DNA of 64,000 nt, from NCBI GenBank assembly GCA_030762935.1, contig CM060897.1:112588176-112652175 (forward strand), read 5' to 3'. The notes below the pieces were generated by a model. That model saw only the letters and a program-made list of their open reading frames with translations, had not been told where the DNA came from and did no database searches. Positions 50,949 through 62,720 of this stretch are shown one piece after another. Position 1 is the stretch's first letter, and each line of letters begins with the position of its first letter. This DNA comes from Hymenopus coronatus. Lineage: Eukaryota > Arthropoda > Insecta > Mantodea > Hymenopodidae. The position numbers and the translations under genes are program-made.

Positions 50949-51169
50949 GCTCCTCGCCGAAGAAAGTGTTTACTTGCCCATTGTGTGGCAAAATGCTGTG
51001 CTCAAAAGCAAGCCTCAAGCGGCACATAGCAGACAAGCATGCAGAGCGCCAGGAAGAATATCGCTGCATCATCTGTGAACGTGTCTATTGTTCTCGCAAC
51101 AGTCTCATGACGCACATCTACACCTACCACAAAACACGGCCCGGAGAAGCTGACCTTAAATTTTTTTAA
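50949..51169 (+). CDS. br: broad alternative terminal exon, Z1-type zinc-finger pair
   Basis: This is the third alternative Broad exon. The acceptor is clear: a T-rich stretch then TTTTGCAG ending at 50948. The exon opens with two bases of a split codon, then 72 codons to TAA at 51167-51169. Finger 1 uses C9, C12, H25, H30; finger 2 uses C39, C42, H55, H60. The motifs KASLKRHIADKHAERQEEYR and SLMTHIYTYHK are what I recall as Broad Z1, which is very strongly conserved among insects; the protein ends in KFF four residues after the GEAD segment. The apparent ORF from an ATG at 50840 is intron read-through and should not be used as the start. It lies 32 kb after the Z3 exon and 3.5 kb before the Z2 exon. 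Confidence 0.9.
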
Positions 51170-52252
51170 AGCGGGCATATTCATTCGTATAATATAAATA
51201 TTTTTGCAAGGTACTTACATATTATTATGTATGCGTACATATACTTATGACTTATAAAAGGGAACTAAGAAGTCCATTGGGAGTAATGAATGGATAAAAT
51301 ATTTCATATGTCTTGCTTATAATTCTTCCAGATATTCACTTGGAATCACTATTATGCCAGAACTTAAAGTATATGCAGTGATACCAGTGCATGCTGTAGC
51401 TAAGCACAAAATTGATGCACTTTTATCATCAGCAATTCTTGCAAGAACATTTCTCATTCCATACTCCTCTTAGAATATAGCATACTTCTAGATTGTTTAA
51501 AAAAATATGTTTCTGGTGGTCAGTTTTCTTAATATGAACGGGCTGCTGACTATGGACAAACACTTATAGTCATACTTCATTTGAATGTATGTATGAAAAT
51601 ACTATTTTTTTTTTTTTTTTCTTTCTTTTTGGATCGATGCATATTTGAAATTTTTATAAAAGTATTTTGAAGTCCTGCAGACTCATAAACAAAGATTCAA
51701 CGTTTGGTGGATAAAAGAAATATGTGTTACGTAATTATTTCATTTGTATTTTTAGTGAATTGGGCCCAAAGGACTTCTTAATCAGCCCTTATTCATCAAA
51801 CTGCTCTTTCTGTGTGCATGGCTTTATGGTATCAATTATTTTTATTTGCCTGTTTTGATGTGCTTTCATTAATATGTGCTGTTTTGTTTGTAATGTACTA
51901 TTTTAATGTTCTACTGTTTATTTTCTGTCATATCATTTTAGCATGAAAATTAAATGCTTCCCTTCTATTTTTGGTGAATGTTATTCTCTACAGCAAATAT
52001 AACACTCCATCTTTCTGCATTCAGCTATACAGTTGTTTGCTTACAAAATTAATTTGTGAAAATCTTGCTTGAATATCTGAATCAACATATTGTAGCACTA
52101 TACATTTGTTACTGTCAAAGAAAGCACTCACCCCTTCATGAAGCAACTCTGCATATAGGTACTTCAAAATAATAATGCTAACCTGGAAAAACATGTATAA
52201 TATCGTAAAAGGTTTTGAGAGTATTAATAAGCTATTTAGCATTACAAATAAA
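51170..52252 (+). other. br: Probable 3' UTR of the Z1 isoform and following intron
   Basis: AT-rich sequence follows the Z1 stop, including an 18-base T run near 51605. A candidate AATAAA lies at 52247-52252. Where the transcript ends cannot be decided from sequence. Confidence 0.3.
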
Positions 52253-52909
52253 GCTCATAATTTTGGAAAGTAGTTGTTAGATCTATTTCCAAAGCAAAAT
52301 TGAATAATTTTCATAGATAATATCAGTTATCATAAGCTGTATTAAATATGCTTCCTCTAATGTTCTGTTAAACAATCCGAGATTCAAGCCCTCAGAAGAT
52401 GTTAAAATTTTTCAGCTCATGAATAGGACCAATGTCCGTTCAGCATCATAAGAAATATGAGTAATTATAACAAGCAGCAATCTGTAGGTACGGGTCACCA
52501 AAATTCCTGATGAGAGAAGTGTGATGCTGACCACATCACTTTCCATATTGATTGGATCAACACTCATTCACTCTCCTCTGCCATGAGCATGTGGAAGTGG
52601 TTAATCATAGCCTGGCAAGGTTTTCATGTCTTATTTATTATTATTATTATTTTGCTTTAGAAAGAACCTGTCATAACATAATAACCGATTGAACTGAACT
52701 GAACATTATTTGAAATTGAGGTTTAACATAAACCAAAAATAAACTACAGTAACAAACTTAAAACACTAAATTCCACAAAGAACCTTTTATTTTTTAAACA
52801 AACTATTTAAATATGCTGATATTAAACCCACAATCAGAAGTGGTTCATACATTAATCCTACAAGAAGATACTTTTACTTATTCAGAAACAATGCATAAGT
52901 ATTATATAA

Positions 52910-53344
52910 ATGCTGCTTATCTTCAAAAGTAAAAATCATCAAACCAGGCTCGAATTTGTTGATATCAAAGGTGTTCTTGAAAGTTATTGGATATATTGTG
53001 TACTGTTTATACTTGTTCATTCCTGTGTATCCAGTAGTATGCCTTATTTTTATCCTTCAGTAATAAAAGATGCATCAGAGCAACCAAGATTTCGACCACC
53101 CATTGAATTCTGCTTGAACAACACAAGCAAGTTGACAGTGTTTATACTTGGATTTTCCATAAGTAACACATGTGCAACATTTTTGTTAAGAAGTTTGCAT
53201 GAGTATAGAGCAATTGATTGCCTCAGAGTTGCAGAAGACAAGACAATAGACAGAGCTTGCTTTGGGTGTGCTGTTACTAAGCAAGAAATACTTCCCAATA
53301 TGCACATATACCAGCTGTATGAAGCAAGTTTTCAGTGTAGATAA
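52910..53344 (+). other. Unexplained 144-codon ORF
   Basis: This is the longest uninterrupted ATG frame in the window, unusual for DNA this AT-rich. The N-terminal third looks like chance AT-rich coding; from about residue 55 it has more balanced composition (SEQPRFRPPIEFC, RSLHEYRAIDCLRVAEDK, ACFGCAVTKQ). It has eleven cysteines but no finger spacing, no signal peptide followed by a clear domain, and no splice acceptor in Broad phase that I can defend. The minus strand of the same stretch is also open for 85 codons. It could be a decayed retrocopy, a mobile-element fragment or chance. I do not recognise it and do not call it a gene. Confidence 0.25.
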
Positions 53345-53594
53345 ATAGATGTATTTGAACGTTTAAGATAGGGTTTCAGCATGAATGGGGTGTATGCTTT
53401 TCTTTTAAATGTATAAGGAGAACTTCTGTGTTTTCTTCTGCATAATGTTTCGCCAAGATCATGCCACCTTCTGCTTCAAATACAGATTAAGAAGTTTCCA
53501 TTAGTATATACTTATATGTGTCATTCTCAGACAGCATCATTAAACAGAATGTTACCTTGAAAAACTGAGGTGAATTGCTTTTGCTAACCATATA

Positions 53595-54476
53595 CAGGGT
53601 TCTTCATTTAAAGCCTTATGGGCACATGGCATTTCACCTTTGCACAATTGAGTGTGCCACAGCTGGCTTTGCTCCTACACAAACTCTGTGCATAAAGAAT
53701 GTTTATCACTTTGCATTTACAGTCATCTGCTTGTAAAATATTGGACTGATTATGCATCTGGTGCTATCAGCACACTAAACTCCAACTTGTCGATCATAAT
53801 GAGGGATTTCTTGAACACGATGTGGATTTTCAGAGGCCCAGTAACGTGTTATGAGTGTTGACATGACCATTTAGGTGGAACCACGCTTTATAGGAAAAGA
53901 ACAGAACTGTGGATCAATTAAACCGCCATTCACTGATGAAAGAAACCATTAACAATAAAGCATTCATGATACTGGGTCACCTTGTTTTAAAGAATGGGCA
54001 CTTGTACACTTATAAGGATTTAGTTTTAATAATTTAGTTGCTCTATGTGCAGAAGACTGAAATTCCCACCTATTGTACTATTTTTGGGATGGATTTTGTT
54101 GGTAAATGTTCAAGACTTGCGCCTATCATTAACTTTTCCTCTGTTAAAATTGTACGTTTACTCTTTCATTCTTTGTTTGTCACAGAACCAGTGGTTTTGA
54201 ATTTCTTCACAATCTCGTGAATTGTAATTCTGGAAGGAGGCACTTCACCAGGAAACTTTTGAATATACTCTGTGCAAACAAGGCTTGGCGATTTCCATTT
54301 ATAATAACTTTTACACACAAAAATGTGTTGTTCTAGAGTCAAATCGCCTGATCATGTTGGTGGCCGGTACAATACTGCCGACACTAGCTGGCACGCACAA
54401 AGGTAGCTGGTAGTGGCAAAATCTCAAGAGAGGTGAAACTTTGTGTGTCCCATTAGGTTTTAAATGAAGAACCCTG
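53595..54476 (-). mobile_element. Tc1/mariner-superfamily element, internally deleted
   Basis: Ends of about 27 bp are inverted repeats (CAGGGTTCTTCATTTAAA on each side) and are flanked by TATA, consistent with a TA target. The minus strand encodes transposase remnants: DLTLEQHIFVCKSYYK (about 54345), FPGEVPPSRITIHEIVKKF then TTGSV (about 54260-54200), ILTEEKL, then after frameshifts HLNGHVNTHN (about 53870). This is the helix-turn-helix plus start of the DDE domain. The last third of the enzyme is missing, so the copy is dead. It sits in the Z1-Z2 intron, 160 bp upstream of the Z2 exon. Confidence 0.85.
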
Positions 54477-54637
54477 TATATTAAAGTCACACATTTTTAT
54501 ACTCAAAATAGAAAGATGTAAAAATTTTAAATTACAAGGTTATGGTAAGATGAATTAATGTGATAATTATTAAGCTTATTATAATAAAGACATATTAATA
54601 ATAAGGCAGTAATGAAAGTAATGTACATGTTTTTCAG

Positions 54638-54942
54638 GTGGTGGCGTACATTATCGTGTCCCTCCTCCAACTAGTGGCGGTATAAATGAACCTCAGGAAT
54701 GTCCTTATTGTCGCCGCACCTTCTCATGTTACTATTCTCTCAAACGCCACTTTCAAGATAAACATGAACGCTCTGACACCTTATATGTTTGTGAATTCTG
54801 CAACCGACGTTATCGAACGAAAAACAGTTTGACCACGCACAAGAGCCTTCAACACCGAGCTACAAGCGGAATGCTTAAGAGGTTGCTCAAAAACTCGGCT
54901 ATCCAGAATGTCCTCTGTCAGCAGCCTCCACAGAGCCAGTAA
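54638..54942 (+). CDS. br: broad alternative terminal exon, Z2-type zinc-finger pair
   Basis: This is the last Broad zinc-finger exon in the window. The acceptor is TTTTTCAG ending at 54637, again followed by two bases of a split codon, then 100 codons to TAA at 54940-54942. An N-terminal stretch of 20 residues (including RVPPPTSGG and EPQE) precedes the fingers. Finger 1 uses C21, C24, H37, H42; finger 2 uses C51, C54, H67, H72. The motifs FSCYYSLKRHFQDKHE and RTKNSLTTHKSLQHR match what I recall as Broad Z2. A conserved-looking GMLKRLLK segment follows the fingers and the tail is Gln/Pro-rich. No in-frame ATG lies upstream of finger 1 inside the exon, so a simple start-to-stop ORF search misses it. 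It is the most 3' coding exon I can find for the gene. Confidence 0.88.
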
Positions 54943-55479
54943 AGTGTCAGCACCTGTACCTGGTATCCTTCTTCAAATTAGCATCCAAATGAAGGTGCTC
55001 AAATGGTTGCTCAAAAATGCAAAAAATGTAGCTAAGGAAACGCCTGTTTTCTATTATTACAGTCGTACTCTGCTAAACTTTTAAATATTCATATACAGCA
55101 CCACTGTAAAGACTATTTGGAAATGAAATAATTGCAAAAACGTCCATGCAGAAGAAACATAATTATTTTTTCACATTTTTCTGCCTCTACACATAATACT
55201 GGTCCAGTCTTCATGCCACTAGATCACGTTAACATTATCCTAAGTTATAAAGATGAATTAGTATGAAGCAGAGTCATTTGTATGATATTTAAAAAGAGCA
55301 GCTTGATTTTGCAGCTTTTGCTCATTTATCAGCATCTTGGCTTTGGTTTGATTCTGCTTTTCTCTTGGTATGTAAAGAGCTGAATTTGTATGAATGCTTT
55401 TTAATTTATTTAACTTCAGGCCTTTTGTGTTTTATATTTTATCTTTCTGGTTTATAAAGTTTATACAATGTTTTGAGTA
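54943..55479 (+). other. br: Probable 3' UTR of the Z2 isoform
   Basis: Non-coding sequence after the Z2 stop. A segment at 54991-55020 (GTGCTCAAATGGTTGCTCAA) resembles the last coding part at 54871-54895 (ATGCTTAAGAGGTTGCTCAA). No AATAAA was found before the transposon at 55480, so the UTR may run into it. Confidence 0.35.
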
Positions 55480-57697
55480 CACAAGAACCTCGCTTAATAA
55501 GAGTAGGCACAGCCAGAGGTAATGCAAATTACTAAAATCCAAATAATCTGGAAAAAAGTTATTAAATGAATATAATTTTGATACTGAAGTTTGGGTCAAA
55601 ATTAGAGATGTCTACTACCATTATCAGAACTGTCACAAAAACTAATAAACATAATCTCACTCACGATTTTTTGTTGTAAAGTCCCTTGTACATGATCAAA
55701 CTTATTTTTTTCAACTCCAGAGTTTAAAGAAATATTTTCAAATATTTTTAGTATTTGGACAAGACTAAAGACCTAGAAAGACTTGACAACATTATAAATG
55801 TGTACCTACACATTATTGCTCTACCAAACTGAACCTTTTCAGAACACCGAAAGAATTTATCACGTGCAAAATAATTTACTATTAACACTGCAGTATAAAA
55901 TTTCAATGAAAAGTAGTTGTTTATATACTATTGCATAGCATTTTAAATGTATCATAACCCTGAAATCAGATAACAGTTAAGAAAAGTAATAAAAATAACA
56001 GAATCGATAGGTTAACTGCACTTAAAACATTGCATTATTTTATTCTTTGGAAATATGCCTGGTAGTTTTTTATATGTCATCGTCTTCTTCATCCTGTTGT
56101 GGTAATTCTTAGAGCCCACAAAATATAGACATGACCAGCTTTCATTTAACCTAATAAGATCAAATACAACATCTTGTGGCAGGTAGCCATTTTTATTACC
56201 TTCTCGTTTTCAGTAATGTTGCAGATTATGTGACATACTGTAAATACCTGCAATTCATTGGCCAAAGACATTAAATCACAAATCTTTGACCATTTGGAGC
56301 ATCTGCATATTTGCTTCAAGACTTTCAAAGATTTCAAAAATATTAAAAGAAATTTGAACAAGAAATGCTTGAAAAGTCTTGTAAAGCATTGAATTTGACA
56401 AAAATTTGATTGCATTGAAGGAGCTTAAGACATTGACCATAGTAATGGTACTTATTGTTAGCTTGAAGCACATGATTGCCGGCAATCTCTACACTGCCTA
56501 CAGGCCAACATTACAAAAAAATATACATTCATATGTATTTATTAAGCCCCTTGTACATGATCAAATTTGTTTTTCAGTTCAAGGTGTACAAGAAAAGTTG
56601 TCAGATGTTGAAGAATATTGGACAAGCTTTGACAAGACCTGGCAAGCTTGACAATGTCATAGACGTGTATTTACACATTGTCTTTTTGCCTAACAGAACC
56701 CTTCAAAACGCATTGATAATAAATATATCATATGCAAAGTAATTTACTATTAAGGTTACAGTATAGTAATTTGCAATGAAATATTATTCTTTATGTAATT
56801 AACTAATAATAGCTCTTCTACGCATGACATCAGATTGCCCATCACATCATATTAGCAATGCAGTGGAAACACAAATTTATAGGTTTCATTTCATTTCATT
56901 TATTGCATCTGTTTAATTATGAATACATATTATGGAATTGTCAGCATTTGCATATACATGTTACACCTGTTATAAAGTACTACCTTTACTTCATTTACTT
57001 TATAAAGATGATTTAAGTTAATCATATAAATTTACAAAGAAAGATTTAAAAGATATTTACAAATATATACAATAATAATTAATCTACCTTTTTACAATTG
57101 AGGTATTTACCTAAAAAATATATTTATTCCTTGCTTAATTTTTCCAATGAAAAATTCATCTACCATGTAATAGTATTTATTAAGTAAAAATTTGTGAACT
57201 TGGCTTTTGAAATTTGTTATTGATTGTATACTTTTTATTTCCACAGGTAAATTATTGTAAAATTTAAAACCTTGATAATAAAAGCTACTCTCAAATAACT
57301 TGACTGTTGGTTGACCATGTTATATCAAAGATCTGACAGTAATTTTATAGCTTTGGGCAGTGAAATCCGAGAATTCAAAACCCTGTCATGAAATCTGCAA
57401 CATGGCTGAAATCAAAAAGTAAACAAAAATGGCTACCTGAGAAATAGATGTGTGCAAATTTATAAGGTTTCAGTTTAAAAGATGCCCGTATTTGCTTTCA
57501 AGACTTCAAAAGTATTGGAAGCAATTTGTCAAGAAAACCTGTGAAGTTGTGACAACTCTTGGAGAGTCTCATAATGCATTGAATTTGACAAAAAATTGAT
57601 TTTATTACAAGGAGCTTTAAAGGACATAATATTTTTATGGTAAAAATTAAACAAAAATCATAGATAAATGGAAATCTAGATAAATGAGGTTCTTATG
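55480..57697. mobile_element. TA-flanked pogo-like DNA transposon, composite
   Basis: The left end reads CACAAGAACCTCGCTTA and the right end, reversed, CATAAGAACCTCATTTA (14 of 17 identical), each next to TA. The AACCTC..TTA terminus is pogo/Tigger-like. Inside, about 55670-55920 is repeated at about 56550-56800 (CCCTTGTACATGATCAAA, CACATTGT/TATTG, AAGTAATTTACTATTAA), and 56290-56430 resembles 57490-57620 (GCATTGAATTTGACAAAAA). No intact transposase was found. A minus-strand LINE end is embedded at about 56883-57400. Confidence 0.6.
56883..57400 (-). mobile_element. LINE 3' end inside the pogo-like element
   Basis: The minus strand encodes FKFYNNLPVEIKS and FKSQVHKFLLNKYYYMVDEF (about 57275-57150), a LINE ORF2 C-terminus. 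The 3' UTR runs down to a pentameric end (repeated TGAAA on minus, 56883-56900). The insertion is nested in the surrounding DNA transposon. Confidence 0.65.
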
Positions 57698-60600
57698 TAT
57701 TTGTTTATATTAGCATTTGTTGTAATACATAGACACTTATTGGTATGGGAATCAACCTTTAGGCCATGATTTCTCATATAGTCCTTGTGGTAGTCTTCTT
57801 TCTTCCATTTCTTTCAGATCTATATTTTTAAACTCCTTTGCAGTCTTTCATCACACTTCTTATTTCATTAGTGATATAAGGTTTGATTTTAATATCTCAA
57901 AATTCAATGTAACAGATAATTTCCAAATATTGTTATTATTTCAAAAAATTATATTGTATTAGTTACCTTTTGTACCTAAACTTTAAAAATAGATATAGCA
58001 TGTGCAATTGTTTATATAAACAAAAATTTTGGGTTTAATAAAGGGAAAACAGATTTAATTTTAAAAACACATTTGAGCAATTGCTGCTACAGATAAAACA
58101 AAGTTATGGGGGAGGGGGAGATATGATTTTGGGGAAAATTCAACATACATAAAATATTCTAACTAATGCTATAATTATATTCCCTCTTTTTCATGAAGGG
58201 TAATATTGATAGCATCTGCTTTAGGGTTGTATAGCTTTTTATATTGCAAAATATTAATTTTGCTTATGCATGATATATTCTCTAAGAAATTATTACAGAC
58301 TTTTAGCAGAAAATGGTGCAATAAAGATGTGGTTCAACTACAATTAATGGTATGGACAAATCACAATTAATGGTAGTATCACTAAGGAATAAAATGGGAG
58401 ATCAAATATTATTCTTAACAAATGCCTTGACCTTAAGCAAGAAACAGGAAAAGGAAAAGGGGAATGCTCAAGTTATCTGATACCAAAAGAAAGCGTGGCC
58501 TGTGCAGTATTGTGAAGAGAAGCAACATTGCTTTATTGCAGAGGAATCTAATAAGAAATTAAAGCTATTTCAGTTATTCAGCCATTCTTCTGGATTGTGC
58601 TTTTATAAAGGCTTTCTGTGTTTTGAAAATTTAAATATTGGGATAAACATTGTGCATTAGAAGATATATTTTTATGTTCATTGTGCCCTATCATTATTTC
58701 AAAAATTTATTCCCAGCAAAGTTGCTTCCAAAATATAAAAGGTAAGAGATTCAGTAATTCAGCTGCAATTAACAATACTTAGGCAAGGATAAACATTATT
58801 GTTGTGCTCTCTAAGAGGCGAGTGATCAAAGTAAAGTTTTTTTTTTAAATTATTATTTAAAGAGGGATTAGAAAAGTGAATAATGTGTAACCTGAACATA
58901 TGTGTAACCTGAACATATGTGTAACATGAACATATGTGTTACTAGCACAATTGTAAATGACAGCTGCAAAAATGCTTCAACTCAGAAATGCAGTTATATG
59001 GTGAAATAAATAGGCAATCTGTTATGGCACATGTAATTTGCACGTGTTCATAGAACAAGGGGGGGAAATCCCTTTGAATATATGCGACACTAAGTCTTTG
59101 TACATACTACAAACAAACCAAAAGTGCTTTTGTAATGGGATACATACATTTTTCCAATGATATCGGATGATGATAAAACATTGAACTATTCAATTCCTAC
59201 CCCCAACAATGAATAAGTCAGTGGCGAAGTTACCTGTTGCACACAGAAAATTTTACTTTAAAACATGTTCCTCATATTCATCATTTATGGATGATTTTAT
59301 GGACCATTTTGCATGTGAATTCTAGTGCTTCATGCCGCATTTAATCATTTGTTTCATGCTCTCTGCAAAGCTAGAATTTGGAATTTTTTTAATAGTATTT
59401 ATTAAACAGCTTCATATTTATTTGTAGTCTGCTTATTATTAAGCTCTGAGTTTGTATAATATTTGCTTGGCATTTTAGCCTGTTATTACAACATTTATAT
59501 ATTTAATGTTTTATAGAGCATAAAAAATTATGGCAGGGGAAACATTTTTATAGTGTAATATTAGGCTAAAAGAATATTTGAAACCTTTTAACTTTTAAGA
59601 CTGAAAAAAATGAGTAAGTTTTAATTATTTTCATTGTCAGTTAAGTTTCAGTGTAAGAAGTCAGGTTGTGTCCATAAGTCAGTAAACATGTGAATTTGGG
59701 CATCTCTCATGTTAAAAACACAGTGTTACTTATGGCTCTGAAGTTCAATACATAGTTTGAATTTCAAATTACATTTCTGTACCTCGTCTCAACAGGCATA
59801 ACGGCTTATGTGGCATATGCAGGTCCCAGCACAATCTGTATTGTGCTTAACTAAGTAAGATTAAAGCAAATATAGATCGAGAGATGTTAATCATAGGTGG
59901 CAACTTTAATTTCTATTTCGTGGGTCCTGAGGCAGCTCAGAAATGGATGTTTCTTAAGGAAATAAATAGGACAAAATTATATGTACATATACAACTGCTT
60001 GATTTGGTTTGTATCCAGATCTAGCATTTAATTTTAAATTTAACATCTAATTTTAATTTTGTATTTTGAATCAGTATATTTTATCATATGTTGCTTTGAG
60101 AGGTTTTTTTTATATAATTTATTATTTTTAATGGTATGACACGTGTGCTGCTAATAATTCAGGTACTAAATAGAAAGCACTAATTAAGTATTCTAGTTTC
60201 AACATTTTGTGTGGTGCACGAGCCTCTATGCCGTAGTAAAGTTAACACCTATGATTAAGAATATTTGTATCTATTAAGAATGATGTACAACTTCCTATTA
60301 TATATATATATAGGTGTATAATTATGAAGCAATGCTAAATGTAAGGAAATGGTCACAAGTTAGTTTAACAAACATCTGTTAAATTAATCCAGCCAATGTA
60401 AGGAGAAACTGTATATAACTTCCAAAATAATGATTTTCATCAAGTAGTTTGTGTTGTAAAGAAATATTGTACAACAAAATACTAAACTAAAAAATATTTT
60501 TATACAATATCAAATCATTTTATATTTTGATTATTCCAAAAGTACTCTAGTTTCACTGAAAGAAGGAACAAAACTTAGCAGTGAAAGTAATGTCTGATTT

Positions 60601-61544
60601 GGTATGTAAATGTCGGAAAGTGTCTGTTATTCATATTAAAAGAAAGACCACTGTAGCCAGTGAATAATATGCCATTTCACATTAATAACATCGTCTTGGG
60701 GTACTACTTTGCTGGTCTTAGAGATTGAGATTATATGCTAAATTTAATCAGAATAATGAAAGTGAAATAAATCAAAATATGCAACTATGGTGGTCTGTGC
60801 TCTTATTAGAATTAATAGTCATCATAATTGATCCACTTGTCTTTAGTCAATCTAATTTTTTTAAACATAGCAATTTTGTTAACTTTTATAAAAAAAAAAA
60901 CATCAAACTTCTGTTCATCTATACCTCATTAATTTTTTTCATAATCCTGAAAGGCTCGTGGTTGGTCAGATGTTAAGCATTTACAGCATGGTTAGAAACA
61001 GTGATTCGTGTTTGTTTTACAACTTGGTCATTGCTGTGTAGGGTATTTCAACTGACATAGACAGTGAAGGTTAAATACATTACCTATGGCATATGGTCCA
61101 CATGCTTAAAGGCACTTCCATATGCTTACTATATTTTAGCTATTTATTGAAATAGCAACAACTCTATGCACTTATGAGCCACTATCAGGACAGAGTAGTA
61201 AAGTGCATAAGACATAAATAGATTTTGTTCATTTAAAACAAATACAATTTTAGTATTACTGTAAAGGATTTTTCTGTATTTTTTGCAAAAAAAATAAAAC
61301 TAAAAGGTTTAAAAGGGACTGTTAAATAAAATTATAGAATAGTAAATTATTTATACAGTGGAATATGTACCACAAAAATGATTATACAAATGATATTTGA
61401 AAGGGGACAATAGATTACAAATATAACAATTTATCACATGTTATCCTTCTTGAACTCCGATGTTTTAGCCTGCTTCAATTCAGATGAATTTATAGTACAT
61501 AAATGTATTATACATGCTTTTTGTGGTTTGCTAAGTTACCAAGG
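57698..61544. other. Region downstream of Z2, no gene seen
   Basis: This is 3.8 kb of AT-rich sequence. A three-unit, 17-bp tandem repeat (GTGTAACCTGAACATAT) lies at 58885-58935 and a short TA run at about 60300. An 83-codon plus frame at 60725-60976 is hydrophobic with no family match that I know. No additional zinc-finger exon was found. Confidence 0.5.
58885..58935 (+). repeat. 17-bp x 3 minisatellite
   Basis: There are three tandem units of GTGTAACCTGAACATAT, the third with one change (ATG for CTG). Confidence 0.9.
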
Positions 61545-61945
61545 TAAATACCAGATTGGACATTTAATACCACAACCTAAAGTTCCACTTTAAGTCTAAA
61601 ACAACAGCAAAAACTGGAAATAGATGGTAATTGTAATTGCACTGCCATCTATCCACAGATAGTGCAGTAGTAGACTGGATGGCACCCCTAACCTCATCTG
61701 CCTGTTGCGGAGTTAAGTAGCATGAGGAGATGATACCTTAGTAGGCTACAGATAGCACTAACTGACTACAAAGTAGTGCATCTAGACTCGATGCCCTCTA
61801 ACACCATCTACTTTGCTGAGCAAAGGTCATATGGAATGGGGATGAGTCTGTCCCCCTCATACCATAAACGAGGTACCTTACCAAGCAATTTTGCTGCAAA
61901 ATGACGTAAAATAAAGTAGAACTAAAAAAAAGTTTGACATTGAAC
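61545..61945 (+). repeat. Interspersed repeat family D, copy 2
   Basis: This is an inverted counterpart of 26055-26460. Matching blocks include CCAAGGTAAATACCAGATTG, TAAAGTTCCACTTTAA, TAGACTGGATGGCACCC, GGGGATGAGTC and AGGTACCTTACC. No coding content is present. Confidence 0.65.
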
Positions 61946-61989
61946 AACACTGGAGTTCAACACTGTTCTCCTACCACTATTCTTATTCC

Positions 61990-62720
61990 TGTACATTCAT
62001 GTCATTCACTGCAAAAAAACTAAACCTCTCTTAAATCATCTGTTAGGGTACAACAAAGGCCTATGATTACATGAACATAGGTAGCCATACTACTTAGGAA
62101 ATAAGCGGAGATAGTTGCCATACTTGAATATGCATGCCTGTGCTGTGAAAGAGAATATAGACACAGCAGATTCTTATTAACTCAACAACCAAGCTGCTTT
62201 GCTTGCCTCAACTCACACCAATTTAAATCTAAACTAGTCTGGAAAACACACTAAAAGTTAGTTAATCTTTCATCCCCAAACAAACTATGTTGGGTACCTG
62301 ACCACAGAGCTATTGATACTAATGAGAAAACTGATTCTCTGGCCAATGTTCCATTAATAAATCCAGAACCATTCCGTTGAATAAGCCTCATCAGCTAAAA
62401 CATCATCATGACTAGATGAAGAGAAGACTCCTTCAAAGATAGTTCCAAATCTGTAGGAACAAAATTCATAGGATCTTGATCAAAATAAAAATCTAAAGCT
62501 TCATTAAATTAAATAGGCAACTCTTAAGGAAAATAATTAGCTTTCTCATTAGACATAGTGTGTTTAGCAAACATCTTGGGACAATATTATATGCAACCAA
62601 GTTGATGAAACGGCAGTTCACTTCTTCTGGAGCATGAAGCTCTAGAAATAAGACACCTCAACTTGAAGGGGCTCAACTTGTAAAGCAAATAACTCAGCTC
62701 ACTGAACAGGTTTAGCTAAG
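61990..62720 (+). mobile_element. LINE ORF2 C-terminal fragment with RNase H domain
   Basis: Broken plus-strand frames translate to an RNase H domain: NNQAALLAS (about 62182), KLVNLSSPNKLCWVPDH (about 62255) then RAIDTNEKTDSLAN (about 62310). A C-terminal zinc-knuckle region follows, QVDETAVHFFWS (about 62600). WVPxH..I..NEKxDxLA is the RNase H signature of I/Loa/Jockey-type non-LTR elements. There are many stops, and the reverse transcriptase part is not found upstream, so the copy is 5' truncated and dead. Confidence 0.75.

Noticed and set aside
59787..59850. Acceptor-like CTCGTCTCAACAG with a phase-1 open frame
   Set aside because: The frame stops after about 19 codons and has no cysteine-histidine pattern.
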